NCBI GenBank assembly: GCA_022266195.1
Contig: WHVY01000001.1
Span: 10,912,001 to 10,976,000 of the forward strand
DNA from: Tetranychus cinnabarinus
Taxonomy: Eukaryota > Arthropoda > Arachnida > Trombidiformes > Tetranychidae
Direction of reading: 5' to 3'
DNA length: 64,000 bases
Shown here: piece after piece, positions 34,756 through 49,700 of the stretch
How the letters are laid out: every line of letters begins with the position of its first letter
How positions within the stretch are numbered: the stretch's first letter is position 1
Translations under genes and position numbers: made by a program
The notes under the pieces: model-generated
Database searches by the model: none
What the model was told of the DNA's origin: nothing
The model's input: only the letters and a program-made list of their open reading frames with translations

Positions 34756-37700
34756 GTTTGTGAATGAGAGCCAAATTTCTCCTTCTTCAAGCAGAGGCTT
34801 ACTCGTAACTCGAACAAGTGTTGATTCCCACAAATGACGTTGAGTGAACTTGATCAATCATGATGCTTCATTTTTAATTACAAGTGTGAATAATGAGTTG
34901 AATAGTAGCGGAACGTTTTCAAAAGTTCCGTTAGCGAAAACGTGATTTGTGCCTCGAAGATGAAGAAAACCATCCGTAGCAAATTCAAAGTCTTTTCCGA
35001 AGTTCCATCCGAGGTTGATTTGTTGGAATTAGGTTCCTGAAAATGCTCAGATTTTTATATTCTTTTGTCTGAAAACAGTTAACTTGCCTGAGCAATTTGC
35101 ATGAACCCAGTTCCAATGTGTTTTAGAAGTTTCTTTCTATCCATTTTTTCTTACGACACCTTATTTATTTCAACAACACTTTGACCACATTTTCATCCAC
35201 CAAGTGCTGGCAAACAAAATCAATACTAAACCAGGACTTTCACTTGAAACAATTTTTCATGAAAATTCCCCGTTCTAATTCATAGTTACCATTTATCGAT
35301 TTTTAATTTTCAACGAAAATCTTATAATCAATTTAGTCTTGTCCATAGATGGTGACTGAGAAAGGATTGTTTTAAGTGCAGGTTGTAATGTAATCTTCTT
35401 AAAGTTTTATCTTTTCTTCAAAAATGTTTACTCATAGCCATGATAGGCTTAAACAATAAAATGATGCCACAGAAAATAACAGAATACAATTACATGTTAA
35501 GAATTGAAATCTTAAAAGCTAATACAGAAATCCACATTTTTGAATCGTCAATGTTAAGAAGCTGCGATTTCCGTTTAGATTGAGTTAGTTGCATGACCAA
35601 TTTGCTTCCCTTTATTAGACTCATCATCAATAATATAAATACAAATAAATGACGATAAAATTTTGATCAACCTTTCGTATTAATTTTGCTCAATATTTTT
35701 GCTAACAGCAAGAGTTAATTTAAGTAGTTTTGATGCTATGAAAGGTTGAGAGAAAAATGTTTAAACATGAAAATAACGATAAATTTTTTGATAAGTTGAA
35801 TATTAACGGTAATGATACATTTGAGCAACGAATTTCTCATGTTTTCTCAAATTCATTTATTGACTTGGAGATTCAATGTTATGTGCAACTTGGCTACAAG
35901 TATCGACTATTCAATCATTGATTTCGTTTCAACAAGATAAAGTCTATTTCCTCGAATATTATCAAGAATGATTATTGATTACATGTTAACTATTGTGCAG
36001 GCAAGAAAAGAGCAACAAAAAATTAAATGATGAAAGTTACCTGATATTGCAACAACAAGAATGTGAACCGAGAAGAAACAAAAATTCCAGTTGCAAGGGC
36101 AAAGAAAAAGGTGAATTGAATGAAAAATGATTGGACATTAAGAAAGCAAAATGCAATTTTGAGCAACATTTTGAATAAATTTTGTTTTTTGTATCAAAAA
36201 GCCTCATTTTCAGTTTCCATTCAAATCAAAATATAAGTCGATATATTGAAATGCAATTGAATTGAACAAAATGTTGCAAAAAGAAACTCAAATAATTGAA
36301 AATGAAAACGCATCTAAATTTTTCACTTCACTTCGAACACCTTTTCCTTCTCATAACCAATATTGGTTTTCTTTTTTTCCATTCTCTTTCAGTCCATTAC
36401 TTTATCCTGAGCACAAGAATATGTAACATGCAAATGGACAGAATGTTGCATGAAAACGAACAAATAGAATTGACTCAATTTGTCCTAATCTTTTTGTCCA
36501 TTTCAATTCTTTTTTCAACTTTAAAATCCTTTTCTTTCGACTTAATCATTACTTTAAATGAGAGAACAATTTCAAGGCGAAATTTCAAACGTTCAATTGT
36601 TTATCGAAAAGAAAGTTTTTTACCTTCGCGAATATTCAAGGGAAGTTCAGATGAAATTGAATTTTTGATCAAATTGGAAAATCAATGAATTTCATTTTCT
36701 TGTAGATAAGTTCAATGAATAGTCAGTGATGTGCACTTGATTTTCATTGAAATGACGATTCTAAATTTCGCTTAATATACGATTTTGTGTGAAAATAAAT
36801 TGAAAGAACAAGTTGATATTCCAATTGAATTAAATCTCGACTCTCAATCAACATGATCAATGATTGTTCAATGATTGGTCGATATGGTTGAGCCTTGTTT
36901 CACAAAACTAATGGCCAACTGGGAACCGTAAGAGCAGAAACAATTGACCTCCAAGGGTTATGATAATTGTTGACTTGCCATGTAATCCCAACTAGGTTGG
37001 AGTAAAGATTATCATAGCATTTACTATTGAATTGATTAATATTAAAACTGACATTCTGTTGAGACTCTGTTTAGATTATGATTATGCCCAAGTTGACCAT
37101 TGGAAGGAGAAAAAAGGATTCAACATGGAAAAGGTTCTGACACAGGAGCGATTAATTGAAACGAAATAAAGAAATGAAAAGATCGGAAATGGAAATGTTT
37201 TCCATTTTCTAGAGAAGAAGCAACCTTTCAATTAATATTATAATAGTTAGACATTATTGGGTGAAATTAGCTTGAATGGTAATGATGATCATGATCATTA
37301 TTTGTAAAGAAAATTTGCGCTTTTCTTTTTTCAAAAAAAAACCAGGAAATCAACCTTATTTCCTTGAGGTGTTGTCCTTGCCCAGTAACTTGAACCATGT
37401 AAGAAAACGGAAGTTGGAAATTTGGACCTTTTTCTTTCCACTCTTTTCGTTAATCAATTTCAAGCTAATTGAGGGTAAACTAAAGAGTTATGAAGTTTAT
37501 TGTAACTTCTCTATTTACAAGTTCCGGTAACAAATGATTATGGTTCCATTGAAATTGCCAACTAAAATGGCAACAAAGTTCCCTGAAAATGTAAAACAAA
37601 AACGCTCAAATATCAAAAGGTGCAACGTCAATGTTGAACTTTGCCAAAACTCCCAAACTTCCAAACTCAATAACTCAGAAAATGCAAAACCTCGAATCCC

Positions 37701-40700
37701 GAAATTTTTGCTTAATACATAATAAAAATTATTTTTATCATCGTTTGCTCATCAGTAATTGCAATCAAAATATCACAAAATATCCTAAGAAGTCTATTTT
37801 GAGCCATGAAATTTGTAATCAAAGCCAAATTCATGTGCGATGCAAGACTTGTCACTATAGACTTTCATAATTTATTTTTGCCAAACAAAGGATCAATTTT
37901 TTCTCACTTACAAGACCGATATTAGTTGTCGATTGGGTTTCAATTAAAGCTTGAAAAAACCTGAATTCAGCTCTTGTTTCAAGTCAGGTAATGTACTTCT
38001 GTTAATGAGTAAACTGATCTCTTGTTTGTTTACAAAAAGTTTCTTCTCTTGCAACACAACATTGGGAAGTAAACTCAAGGTCTTTTCATTGCGCTTTAGC
38101 TTGCAAGTCTTGCCAATCTGACATCATTGCATTGTTCGTATGTTCAGCACATTACTGAGCGGAATCAGATCATCAGATTTTGCATAAAATATAAAAGCAA
38201 ATATGGAAAATTTGAATTGTTTTCTGACCAAAAACGCTAATCTTGGCTACCTTCAAATGAATACTTGGAATCTTTATTTAGATTATTATTTGATTGAAAA
38301 TGCAGGGAAAGGTGAGAAGCTTTGAGTAGCTGAAAAATGATGAACCTGGCATGAAATGCGAAAAAGATTTTGTTATTCATTATAATAATGGAAATAATAT
38401 CAGACCAGGAATGGTGAAATATTTCATGTTCACCGTTTACACCATAATCACTATACACCAGCAACCTCTTAAGGTTATTATTATATTTATTATTAAGATT
38501 ATTATTAGCATCAACTATTCCATTATCTCTATTGAGAATAATATTTCATTGCCTTTCATCTCAACAGTCTATCCTTTTGCTCTTTACCGTTGACCAAATC
38601 TGTATCTCAAATAAGCATAAAAAGGCTGACAATTTGCGATTCCTTGCCATTATCATTTCACTTTGCAATAATGTTAACTTTGCCTTTTCATTTGCAACTT
38701 TTTTAATAATAATTACAGTTCTTCAATTTATCCATCAGTGCCTAAAGATAGAGGAAATGAAACAATCGAATGAATCCATGTTTGCAATCTTTTTTTTTAT
38801 TGTTAATGTTTTCATCATTCAAAGTTTGATCAATTTCAACCTTATTCTTCAGCTAATAATGAATGCTATTATATTATAAATAAATAAATATTGAAATTCC
38901 TTGACTTGCAATTTTGTTTCATTGATTTTTTTAACAAAATAAACTTTTTTTGCCAATTAATTTGTGATTCATTTATTATTGTAATCTATTGATATTGATG
39001 TTCATAAACATGTGTCCATGTCATGCGATTGAAAAAAAGTGCAAGTTTACTCCAATGTCTAGAGAAATGCAATAAAATGTTTTATTTATAAGCCATTGAT
39101 GTTTCTGGAGAAATGATTTTCATTCTCTTTTCTCGAGTAAACTTAATTTCTCAAATGGTTCACATGCAATCTATTGGAACATGATCTCATTAGCTAATCG
39201 AAAATCAGTCACAACAAGATCAACTAATTTTATTGAAAGCATTGCCATCATTGAGAGGCTAATTTTCGTAATTATCAAAGAAACAAGTAAATCTTGCAAA
39301 GCAAAATTTCCAGACAACATGTTCAGACTCATGCACAGAAAATACTTTCTGAAAATAAACTCATAATTAAGATTTGCAAGATCGATCAATGTAAAGTTTT
39401 CTTCGTTTCTTTGGTGAAATACAACCTCGGAATCTACGATTTTCTTTCTAAAAAAAGTTAACGACGAAAAAGCGAAATCCAAACTCTTCTCTTTCACTGT
39501 ATTCGTAAAAGCTATCAAGACAAGATTTACAAGGAAATAACTTTACTCTTCGACTTTAACTTCTCTTGTTATGTTACGCTATTCAATCAGTAAGGCTTGT
39601 CATTTTTTCTAATAGTTTGGTTAGATAAATTGCTCAGGAAGGCTTTCATGTCAGAATCAAATGTTGATCAAAATGAACAATAGTTTTGAGAAGAAGTAGC
39701 CGCAAAACAAAAGGCATAAATACATAACTAGTGATAGTAACAGTTCTTATAAATATTTTATTAACCTGAAATTGATTCATTTATGAGCATTGAAAATGTC
39801 ATCGACTTTTGCATATTGATGTTCAGACTGGCGAGACTAGAGAATCCGTTTAATGCAAATGGACATTGATATTGATACAATATTGACTGTGGCTAATCTT
39901 GTTTTCCCAAAATTTACTCGAATGTAGAGAAAGGAAAATGTTTATTGCATGGTTGAATGATGCAATGGAATCTCTGAAAGTTCACTTTGATTTTGCATCA
40001 ACTTTACTCTTCAGACGTAAAGAGTTAAACTCTTTTCAAGTTAATGAAATATTGAATGGAAAACTTTTTTTCCACTTTATTAGCTCAAAATACTCACTTA
40101 GAACGATAAACTGCTAACTGCTTTCACCGTATTTTTGTTCATCCAATTGTTCAAAGTTTCTCTTTATCAAACTAAATCATTTACAGAATTGCATAAAACT
40201 TTTGTACTTTTTTCTTCGTTCTGTTGCTTCTTCATGAACTCCAACAGTGAATCCAACAAAGAAAGTAAACCAAGGGTAAACTGTCAGTTGAACTAATTAC
40301 GTTTTATGTAATAATTTGTGTGAAAGTGAGAAACAAAAGGTTCGAAAAGGATATTGATATTATCATTATACTCACTGTTATTATTAGCACTATTATCATT
40401 ATCAATAATATATCAAAGAAAAGTAAAGCAATTTAGTGCTCAATAGAGAGGAAAGAAAAGGTATAAACAAAAGACTGATCAAAATGGAAGGCAATCTCTT
40501 GAGGCAATGATTTTTGTTCAGAAAAGTATTCAATAGTAATACATCAATTCATTACAGGCAAGTTCAATGTCATTCAACTGGTCGACTCGACTTGCTCATC
40601 AGAGATGATGATAAAGCACAACAATGTTCAGGTGAATGGCTAAAAATAGATTGAATAAGAAAATGAAACTTTTCTCGAAGCTGCAAGTGAAAGCACATTG

Positions 40701-43700
40701 CAAAAGTAAATGTTAAACTTTGAATCAACTGTGTTAATAGCTTATTAATATCAGCTAATTGTGTGGCCTTATGTGATTCCTTTTGCACTCCCAAACTTGA
40801 ATGAAAAGTGAAAACAAAATTTTTTATTCATAAATTATCCAAGTTTTGAGTTTCAAAGAAACATTTTCCTTAAACTTCTGTTCATCATCGATTAACAATC
40901 ATCTAAAAGGCTGGTCTACTCATAGTAATAAGTTGAACCGTAATTACTAACGAAAATTATTAACCTTACATCGGAACATCCTCTCGATTCTAAAAACAGA
41001 GAATAACTTTTGTCTCTCGAAATGAAAACTGAGTTAACTATAAAGTTAAAAGCTTGTTTGTTGAACCATTCAATACTAACCAGCGTTTATTGTTGGTACT
41101 TGGAATCGGTTCTTGGTTGACTTTAATATTGTTTCCAAAAGCTCGCTAGTATTTACGAAGGTTACTCCGATCTAAAAAGTTCAATACTCGTTGTATCATG
41201 TTGAAGTGACTGACAATGTGAATATAATTTTTGATTGTATTCTGTTTACTTTGACAGTTTCCCTCGTTGTTTCTCACTTCTGACTTTGACTTGCAGAGTC
41301 TGTGAGTCTTTTCCAGCTTAACTGGGCTTTTGGGATTACGTTAAATTCATTTTCAGATAGTCAAGTTTACAGATGAATTTGGGTTAGTTTCAAGAGTAAG
41401 CGAGTAGGCAGAGTTGAAAAGTCATGATAATGTTCAAATGATGATAATTTACTATTGAAAAGGTTGACACATCAGTGGACCATGAGTTGAGGTGTGATGA
41501 TGAATGAGAATGCTGATAATAGATTTGCATCTATTGATCAATTTAGACGAAAAGGTTTGTAAGGAGAAAATGTTGAACAACGAAAAGAAAGAGTTGAAAA
41601 TTGTCATTAGTCAATAGATGTTCAACTCATTATTCTCATTCTTTCAATGAATTTCCTTTCAATAATTCCAATGGTAGACATGATAATGAGAAACACTTGG
41701 ATGATAATGATGCTACAAAATGGTGCAAGGTGAACAGACAACGAGAGAAGCTGATTAATGGTGCGGTTGAATGGTAATGTAAAAGTTAAATATGTTTAGT
41801 TGCAACTTTTAATTCAACTTTTCATCAAAGGCTACAAACTTTTTTAATGATCCAAGTTATACGACTACTCAAGATGAGTTTTCATAGTTTCCTGACTATT
41901 CAAGAGCTCAACAAATTGAATACTTTTATATTCTGTTCTGTACGCTCCACTAAACTACAAATTAAAATGTCTAAAGTAACTTGGAGAAAGAAATCGAGAA
42001 TTGATCGAGAATCAAAATTGAGTTTTATCGAAGTAATGTTAACGAACTGATGGCAACGATTATTGGTCAAAAGCAAACTTATTGTCTTCTTCAATTCAAG
42101 TTATCAGTTCGTTAATAGACAGATATTCTTGACAGAAAAGTTGACTTAAAGACATTGGGAAGCATTGAAAACAGTGTTTTTCCTGGTTTAACTTTGAATG
42201 AGAAAGAGTTTAGGTTTGCTGCAAAGGAATGAACTTTTTGTATGAAACAGAAACGTGCCTTTTGATCATTTGAAAGGGTTTTGTTTGAAACTTGCCCAAC
42301 TGATTGTTCATTTGGCGAAATGCTAGAAAAAGGAAATGAGAGAAACAATATTTTGTTCGAAACTGCAACTGTTTTTAAGCATTCATTGTCTTTCTGGTTT
42401 CCTCTATCATGAGAATACCTTTTGTAATGGTAATTAGGATGTTTATTGGTAAATTATACTTTACGCTAATAATGATGATGTTTAATAAATGATGAAGGGA
42501 AAGATGTTTCGAACTTGATTATTGTACAAATCAAAATGTATCAATAATGTAACAATGGGTTACACTTTATTGACCCATTAAGAGGAAAAGAAAATAATGA
42601 AGATGATTAAAGAAGAAACAAACTGCTAATAATGTTGCATGATATTGTAATTGGAAACATGAAGTCGTTTCCAAGGTAAACTGATGATGTAAAGAATGTA
42701 CTTTATACTCTGATGAATTAAAGTTGAATGAAACTAGTGACTTTGGACAGAGTAAAGACAACAAGATGGACTGACATGAGGCAATTGATGTGAGAAAACA
42801 GAAAGTGTAGGCAGAAAATTGGCCAACATGAAACTAGTCCAATGCATTTATCTCAATGAATTTCGATCAAATTTATTAGGATTATTGGGCCAAGTTGAGC
42901 ATACAAATTTCATCAATTACGCCATTCTCTTACATTCGTTTTGGTTAACATTTTAATTGTATTACACATACAAGCTTCACAAACTAGACATCTACATAAG
43001 AAAAGGCTTCAAAGTCAATATGCAAACGGCAATCTCCAACTCTCCAATACTCGAAGTCAACATTCGGAGTGTAAAAGTCCTTTTCAACTTATCTGTGAAA
43101 CTAAACTCTTCTGTGAACGATTTCAAAGCATTTCGTTGGAGATTTCATCGAAGCTCAAAATTAGGAGTAAATGATAGACGACAGGATAATAGCTTTTTCT
43201 GGACAATTTCTAGAAGTTTGAAGACAACATCCAAATGCTCTCATGGAAAGCGTCAATATTGACGAAACTATTAGTAGATTAAGTGATATAAAGCTTTTGT
43301 GATTTGCAATAAAAACTGCTATTAATTATGAATAAATAAAAATGCATTATATTGTGTATAATGTAATATTAATATTTTCATCGTTGAGGCTTATCAGTTT
43401 ATTGTAACAATATTAATGCAAAATAACTCGAAGCTTTTACATATTTAATCAGTCACTTTGTTTTAACCGATTTCTTTGGAAGCCTCAACGAGTTTTTTCT
43501 ATTGTTAATATACGATAGCTTGATTAACTAATTGATGCTAAATGATTGAACCAAAACATTGTAATCATGAGTTGAACAAACGCTATGCAAATCGAAGTAA
43601 AAGAGTTCTAAAAATAAAGTATTGCTCCAAATGATGCACTTGAAGTTACTTCAATTGCCATTCAAAGATTATCGCAATAAAATAATGATGTGAATAGTTT

Positions 43701-46700
43701 TAGCAGTCATGTTCAATCAAATAAATGCCCAAAATATTATTCAATTGTTGGTTCACTTCAAGAGTTAGAAAACAGAATTAGAAACAGAGATTGAAATAAC
43801 TTATATTACTTTATTGATAATAACTATTGAGTTACAAATGGCACAAAATGCAAAGTAAACTAACGATCAAGAGTTGACAAGTTATGGATAACATGGAAGG
43901 AAGTTTGAATAGTTTTGTGAATAACCATTGCCTTTGAAAAGGTTCATGAATGCTAATGTGCTTTAAAGATGGAACAAGAAACCTCAAAAATGGATTCCAA
44001 GTTTTCCCCAGTCGAGTGTTCGAATTGGTTTTGGTAAAGTGGTGAGTCGAGGGAAAGGCAGGGAATGAGATCTTTTTCAACATTGAAAAGTTGACAAAAT
44101 GTGGGTTCCAAAAGAGAGTCGAGAGCATTAGAAGAAGACAAAAAAGAGGCAAAAATGATCGTCATTTTACACCTTTAAATTATCTTGTAAAATCATTTCT
44201 TGGTTTTTGCACTTTTCTTTTTTCCCTCACTACCGAATAAACTAAATTTATCTAACCCAAAAGGTATCAATTTATTTCTACTTTGGTGGCTTATTTTCGT
44301 TTCTCTTTTCTCTTGATTCTACTTTTCTTTTCAAATCTCACCATGTCTTGGTGTTCCTTCAAGCTGAAGCTTTTTCTTAACCCTGAAAAAAAGAAGTGAA
44401 ATCCTTGGAGAGCTGGAAATGAATTGACAATGAAAGAAGTTTCTTTTAGAGTAAAAAATGTGAAAACATTGAAAAGTAATGTTCAACTTGCTTCTTGACA
44501 TTTTTCGTCTCTACCCTTTAATGCCGTTTCAAAGGTATTATTACAGGTTAGAGGAAAAGTTTCACTTTTCATGAAGAATTTAATTTTATGGAAAAATATT
44601 GCACAAGTTGATTTGAAAAGTCAACTTGAACATCAAATGATAAAACTTAATTGAATTATGGAAATTTTGATCAACTCAAAAATTGTTGGAATGTTGCAAA
44701 GTGAATGGAAAAAGGAAAAAGAAAAATCATGTTTCAGTCTGAGGTTTCAATTCGTTTGTTTTTTTCATTCAACTTGCAGGTAAAGCAAACAGTTTATTGC
44801 CAAGGAATGGCATAAAGTTGCATCTTTCTTTACCAACGAATCATCAAGTTGATCACTTCAAGTATTTGCCATTTACATGACTGAACAACTATTGATTGTG
44901 ATGTTTAAATAAAAAGTCAATAAAAGGGTTTAAAATAGAAACCAAAATGAAGATGAAACATCAACTGTTGGCGAGTCAATTTGTGTCACAAAGCAAAAGA
45001 TCAACTCGTCTGTCGATTAAACTTTTCAACCTTTTCACGATTGATTAACTCTTTTGTGCCATTTGATATTTGCATGTGTAAAAGTGGATAAACTTTACTC
45101 TTTCAACTCCAAGTTTAAAATAGAAACTTTTTGCAACTTCGATTATGATTGATCAACTCATTCAAAGTTTAGCAAAACATACAAATACTAATATCCAAGC
45201 TCAGTTGGATAAGCAAATGATTCAATTCTTGTTTCTCCAGCAAAGTTTATTTCCTTTCTGTTTTCCATTGCTGATAATGAGGCATTTTTGAAGCATTTTG
45301 CATTTAAATTGTAAACTGTCACATTGGATTGAAAGGGCTTCCAGGAGTAAAAAATTTGAGAAACAATTTGATTCGACTTTTTCTGGTCAACTACAAGTTT
45401 CAACTTTTCAACCTTTAATGGACCCAGTTTGGAGTGAAAAGATTCCAAGCAAATCCTTAGTCAACTTTTATCCTGCAAAACTTTGAAGTTAGAACGAAAA
45501 AAGGAAAGTTTTGCAGATTGATTAATCCAAACAAAATTAGGGTTGTTAGTAACATGATAAAATGAGGATAAAGTTGATGCTCTGTAATAGTATTCCAGTA
45601 ATTGTATATAATTTTTTTGTAACTGGCATAATTCTGATGGATGATTGTTGGGTTGAGGTGAAAATGTATTTTGGCGAGTTTCTTTATTCACTTTAAAGTA
45701 ATTGACATTCATGAAAGTCTCGAGTAATAAAAAATAATAACCATGGATTATTGGACCATTTTTACAACGAAATGATCAAACGATTTTTATCCAAATTGAA
45801 GGTTCATTATTATCTGAAGGAATAATTGGCTTACAATTTTTTTGGGTCCAAAGGGATTTTCTTGTAAAGAGTCAAGAATTGGGTTCACAGGCTGACCAAA
45901 TAAGGAGCGGCTATAAACTGGTCTCATAATGATGTGTAATTGCATGTTGGTCAGAGCTTAAAATTGAATCTTTTCATTTTATAATTTTCTTTGCTGCTTG
46001 CAGTCAATCAATCAAAACGAAAACAATTCATCATTTGCTAACAATATTGACACGTTCATTGTTCCTCAACAAAATGCATGAAATCATGAACTTCTTTTGG
46101 TTAGAAAGTCAGACATCAGAAACTCTGGACATTAGAATCGAAGGTTTTGAAAGTTTTATTTGCTTTCATCTTTTTGTATTCTTTTGAATTGAACAATTGC
46201 AAGTCGAGTGTAAACAAAATTTTACAACAAAAGTTGATGTTCATTAAACTTTTAAATCAACTTTTAATTAACTTTCAGTTTGTAAATTTATAGCTAATTA
46301 CTAATCATTAACAGCTTATATCTTGCATTTTCAGCTTCATTTCCCTACAAAAACTCTTTGCATTCATTAAAACAAAAAGGAGAAAAAAATGAAAACAGAA
46401 TTTCATTTTTCCCCTGAAATAGAGTAGAGTTGAACAAACAAAAGTTTTCAGTGAATCGTTTCTCTTCTGTTTATCATTGATTTACAATTATCTTTTCAAA
46501 AGGTTAACTTGTTCATAATAACCAGCTAATTAGTCGTAATTAGTTATTCAAAGAAAATTAAGCTTAAACTAATATCTTGAAATGGAAGCACAACTCAACT
46601 TAACAATAAAATTCATTCAATTTTGATACATGAGAAAAAGAAAATTCAGAAATTCTCTTTTTACATTCGAATGATATCAATTTTTCGTAGGTTTTTATGA

Positions 46701-49700
46701 AACCTTTTGATGATAAACATTTGACTTCGTTGCGTCGTGGAGAAAAAGAGGAAATCTGTTGGAGTAAATGAAGAAGAATGGCGAAAATAAGTTTGCCAAA
46801 AGTTCATTTACAGTGAGAAATGAAAGGTGCAATTGTATTCTCAAAGTGACAAAATGTCCAAAAAATGTGCTTTTCACAGTAATTATCGTGATTTTGTCGT
46901 TTTCTTTTCAATCTTTTCTTATTTTCTTCCATCAATTCCTGTAACTCATTCACCTTTTGTTTATTTTTATCCTTTTTTTACCGTCACTTCTTCCTCTTGT
47001 TACTCTACTTACTTCTCTCCACCTATTTTCCATGATGGAGAATCAAATTGAAATTGAGTCAATGAACAGGTCAAAATGAAGCTGAATCTGTATTGTTTTA
47101 CAACAACAAGGGAACAAAAAAGAAGCTGCGATTCAGTGTAAATAATGATGAATGCAACCAAAACTAACAAAAACAGCAAAATAATAGCAAATAAGTTATT
47201 CTTTGTTGAGCGAAAAAAAAGTTATACAAACTCTGATGATCAGATGAATAAAGCTCTTGGATTTTTTTCCTTCTTTTCTTGCTCGATACTTTTTTCCATT
47301 ACTTTTTTTCCTTGGGTCTTTTACCAGGGAAATGATAAGAAGATACGAAAAAAAGTCACAACATTGACCAAAGGAAATATCCAATAATTATTTTCTCCGA
47401 AACCTGATGTTCGTTCATTATAATTAACTATTAATGTCAACATTTTTGTAACGCTCATTTTATCCTCTTCACCATTCACTTGATAATTATTTTTCACATT
47501 CAACTCCAGACGAAACATAAAACCTTTTATACATACTAATAAGAAGTGGTAAAGTTGATCAATAAACATAATAAAGATTCATGTTAAAGGCAAAAAGAAA
47601 TGTTTATTGGAATCAAATCAACTTACAAAACGAAACTAAATGATTTGCAAACGAAATTCATCTGCAAAACTAGAATCTAGAAAACAGAAACTTCGAACGA
47701 AACTAAACATCACGATTCAATTCGACTTGAACGATGAGAAAAACAAGTCTTGATCGAATCCTGAAGAATCACAAAGCTTCCAAGTTTGTCAAACTTTGGT
47801 AACTTGTCGAGTAATAACCAACAATCCCATTAACTTTCAAGTTTGTATTAATACTTCTAATCCTTAAAGTGAAAGTTATTGCAATGGAATCAACTTTGCG
47901 TGCTTGGATAATCTTTTCGATCGCTACTTGAAACATGAATATTGAATCAGTTTACTTTTTTTAGCCTTTGAACCTGGGAAGGTTGTTCAACAGTTTCAAG
48001 GCTATTTATAAATTGTCAAGGAATCAAGAATGCATTTGCAAGTAAATTTTAAAATTCAATTTTTCTTCAGAATTTCTTTCAATTTCGTACAATATGTTAA
48101 TGTTTATTTCATTACTTGCTCATTCAACTCGAGTCTTTCCAATATGTTTAGATCTTTTTTTTGCCTTTACCTTTGTCTTACTGTTACATTTCATTGAGCG
48201 ATTCTAAAAATGGTTTATTAAATTATTGGTAATCAAGTAATGACATTGCAAATGAAATCAAGTAATTTGATAATCAAGTGAATAATAATTTTTATTATAA
48301 TGAAATGAATAAAAAAGAAGAGATGAAACAGCCAACAGATTCTAAAGTGATAGTCATATTCAGAGAGAAATACTTTATTCTGCAATTGGGTAGGAATGAT
48401 GGTAATGAAATGAACTCATCATGCCATTTGATTGATTATGCTTAACCCATCAAACGCATTCTACTTCGTTATCCTCTGTTGCTCGACTATTACAAACTGC
48501 TTTCATTATTAAATCAAATTCTCAATTTCATCTTCACTTTCGATTCACTCCCAACATTTCAAACTTTTGTTCAACAAAAGTTTATGAAAGCTGAAGCTCA
48601 TTGAAGGAAATATTATTCAATATTCAAAGTTAGCCAAATGAGTTGAGCCAAGAATAGCAAAACTTTTATCGAAATTGTTTTCGAGTTTTGAAAATTTTCT
48701 CTTTTTACTTTTTCCTCTGGAAAAGTTTGAATGCTAAGTTTTCCTGATTGTCTCAGAACTTGAGTTGATTCAAACAAACTTTTTTGTTGAGAGTTGCTTC
48801 AATTGCTTCTAAGGTCCAGCCTCAAGATAAATGTCAATAATTTTGAATAGACTTATCCGAATGGAACATTTGTTAAAGTCAAAGACTTGGTTTCGTTCAT
48901 GTTTATTATCAATATTCAACTTTTATTGTCATGAAATCGTCATTCACTCAAATCAGATAATCACAACCATGAATCTCTTTCATTGGCTCATTGATACAAT
49001 TCTACATTCAATTGAGAGATTTTCTTCTTCTCTTTTTTCTTCCCTCATTCCTCGATTCGCCAATTCAATTTTCATAAGTACCATTGTGATTTATATTCCA
49101 ACTCATTGTTCTGAAACCTTTTCTTTTCCTTCCTCCCTTTCTCATCCTCCCATTCAACCTTCACCCGCATCATCGTCAACAAACTCTTCACTGAAAAGTT
49201 CATCATTTGTCGTCCTTTTCCCTCTTCATCATCATTATCATGTTCATTCACAATGCAGGCGATTCAATCTAGATTTATGACTTTTACGTTTTCTTGCAAG
49301 AATTGAAAGAGAAGAAGAAAAAAGTTTGACAAATTCAACTTGAATTGTACAATCGTTAATCTTGGTTTGCCTTTTAATCACAACTTGAATGGACAAGTTT
49401 CAAAGCTCAGCTCAAGTCGAACCATATTTTATCGAAAGAATCTTTGAATGTTAAAACTTCCAAATTCCAAAAAGAAAAATTCTTTACAGTTTCATGTTCC
49501 ATGGTTTTATAAAGTTTCATCAGTTTTGCTATTCTTAGTTATTTGTTCATCTTAGACACTTGCTTTGTTGGAATCAAGTTGAAAAGGTTTACCAAGTTTC
49601 CTTGTTTTACAACATAATCAGAAAATGATTTTTACCTGTTTTTGTTTCACTTCATCTCGAGTTTCAATGTTTTACTTTGGCTTTACTTTTTAATCATACA

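Noticed and set aside
36296..36688. 130-codon plus-strand frame with a possible hydrophobic N-terminus
   Set aside because: The composition is F/L/S/I-dominated and no homology is recognised. It sits in the inferred spire intron without acceptor or donor at its ends.
38532..38879. 115-codon hydrophobic frame that could be read as a multi-pass membrane protein
   Set aside because: T-rich DNA naturally encodes F/I/L. The 'membrane segments' have no family pattern, and the frame starts and ends inside plain AT-rich intron.
39171..39518. 115-codon minus-strand frame
   Set aside because: No recognisable domain, no splice signals consistent with the receptor gene, and composition like other chance frames.
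43832..44165. 106-codon minus-strand frame that might be a receptor N-terminal exon
   Set aside because: The translation lacks the Cys and DTC/EQ-type motifs of the N-terminal lobe of mGluRs.
48831..49280. 149-codon plus-strand open frame with a Ser/Pro/His-rich C-terminus
   Set aside because: It lies in a pyrimidine-rich tract, which lengthens chance frames. There is no domain, no splice context linking it to neighbours, and the translation begins with typical AT-driven I/L/F runs.
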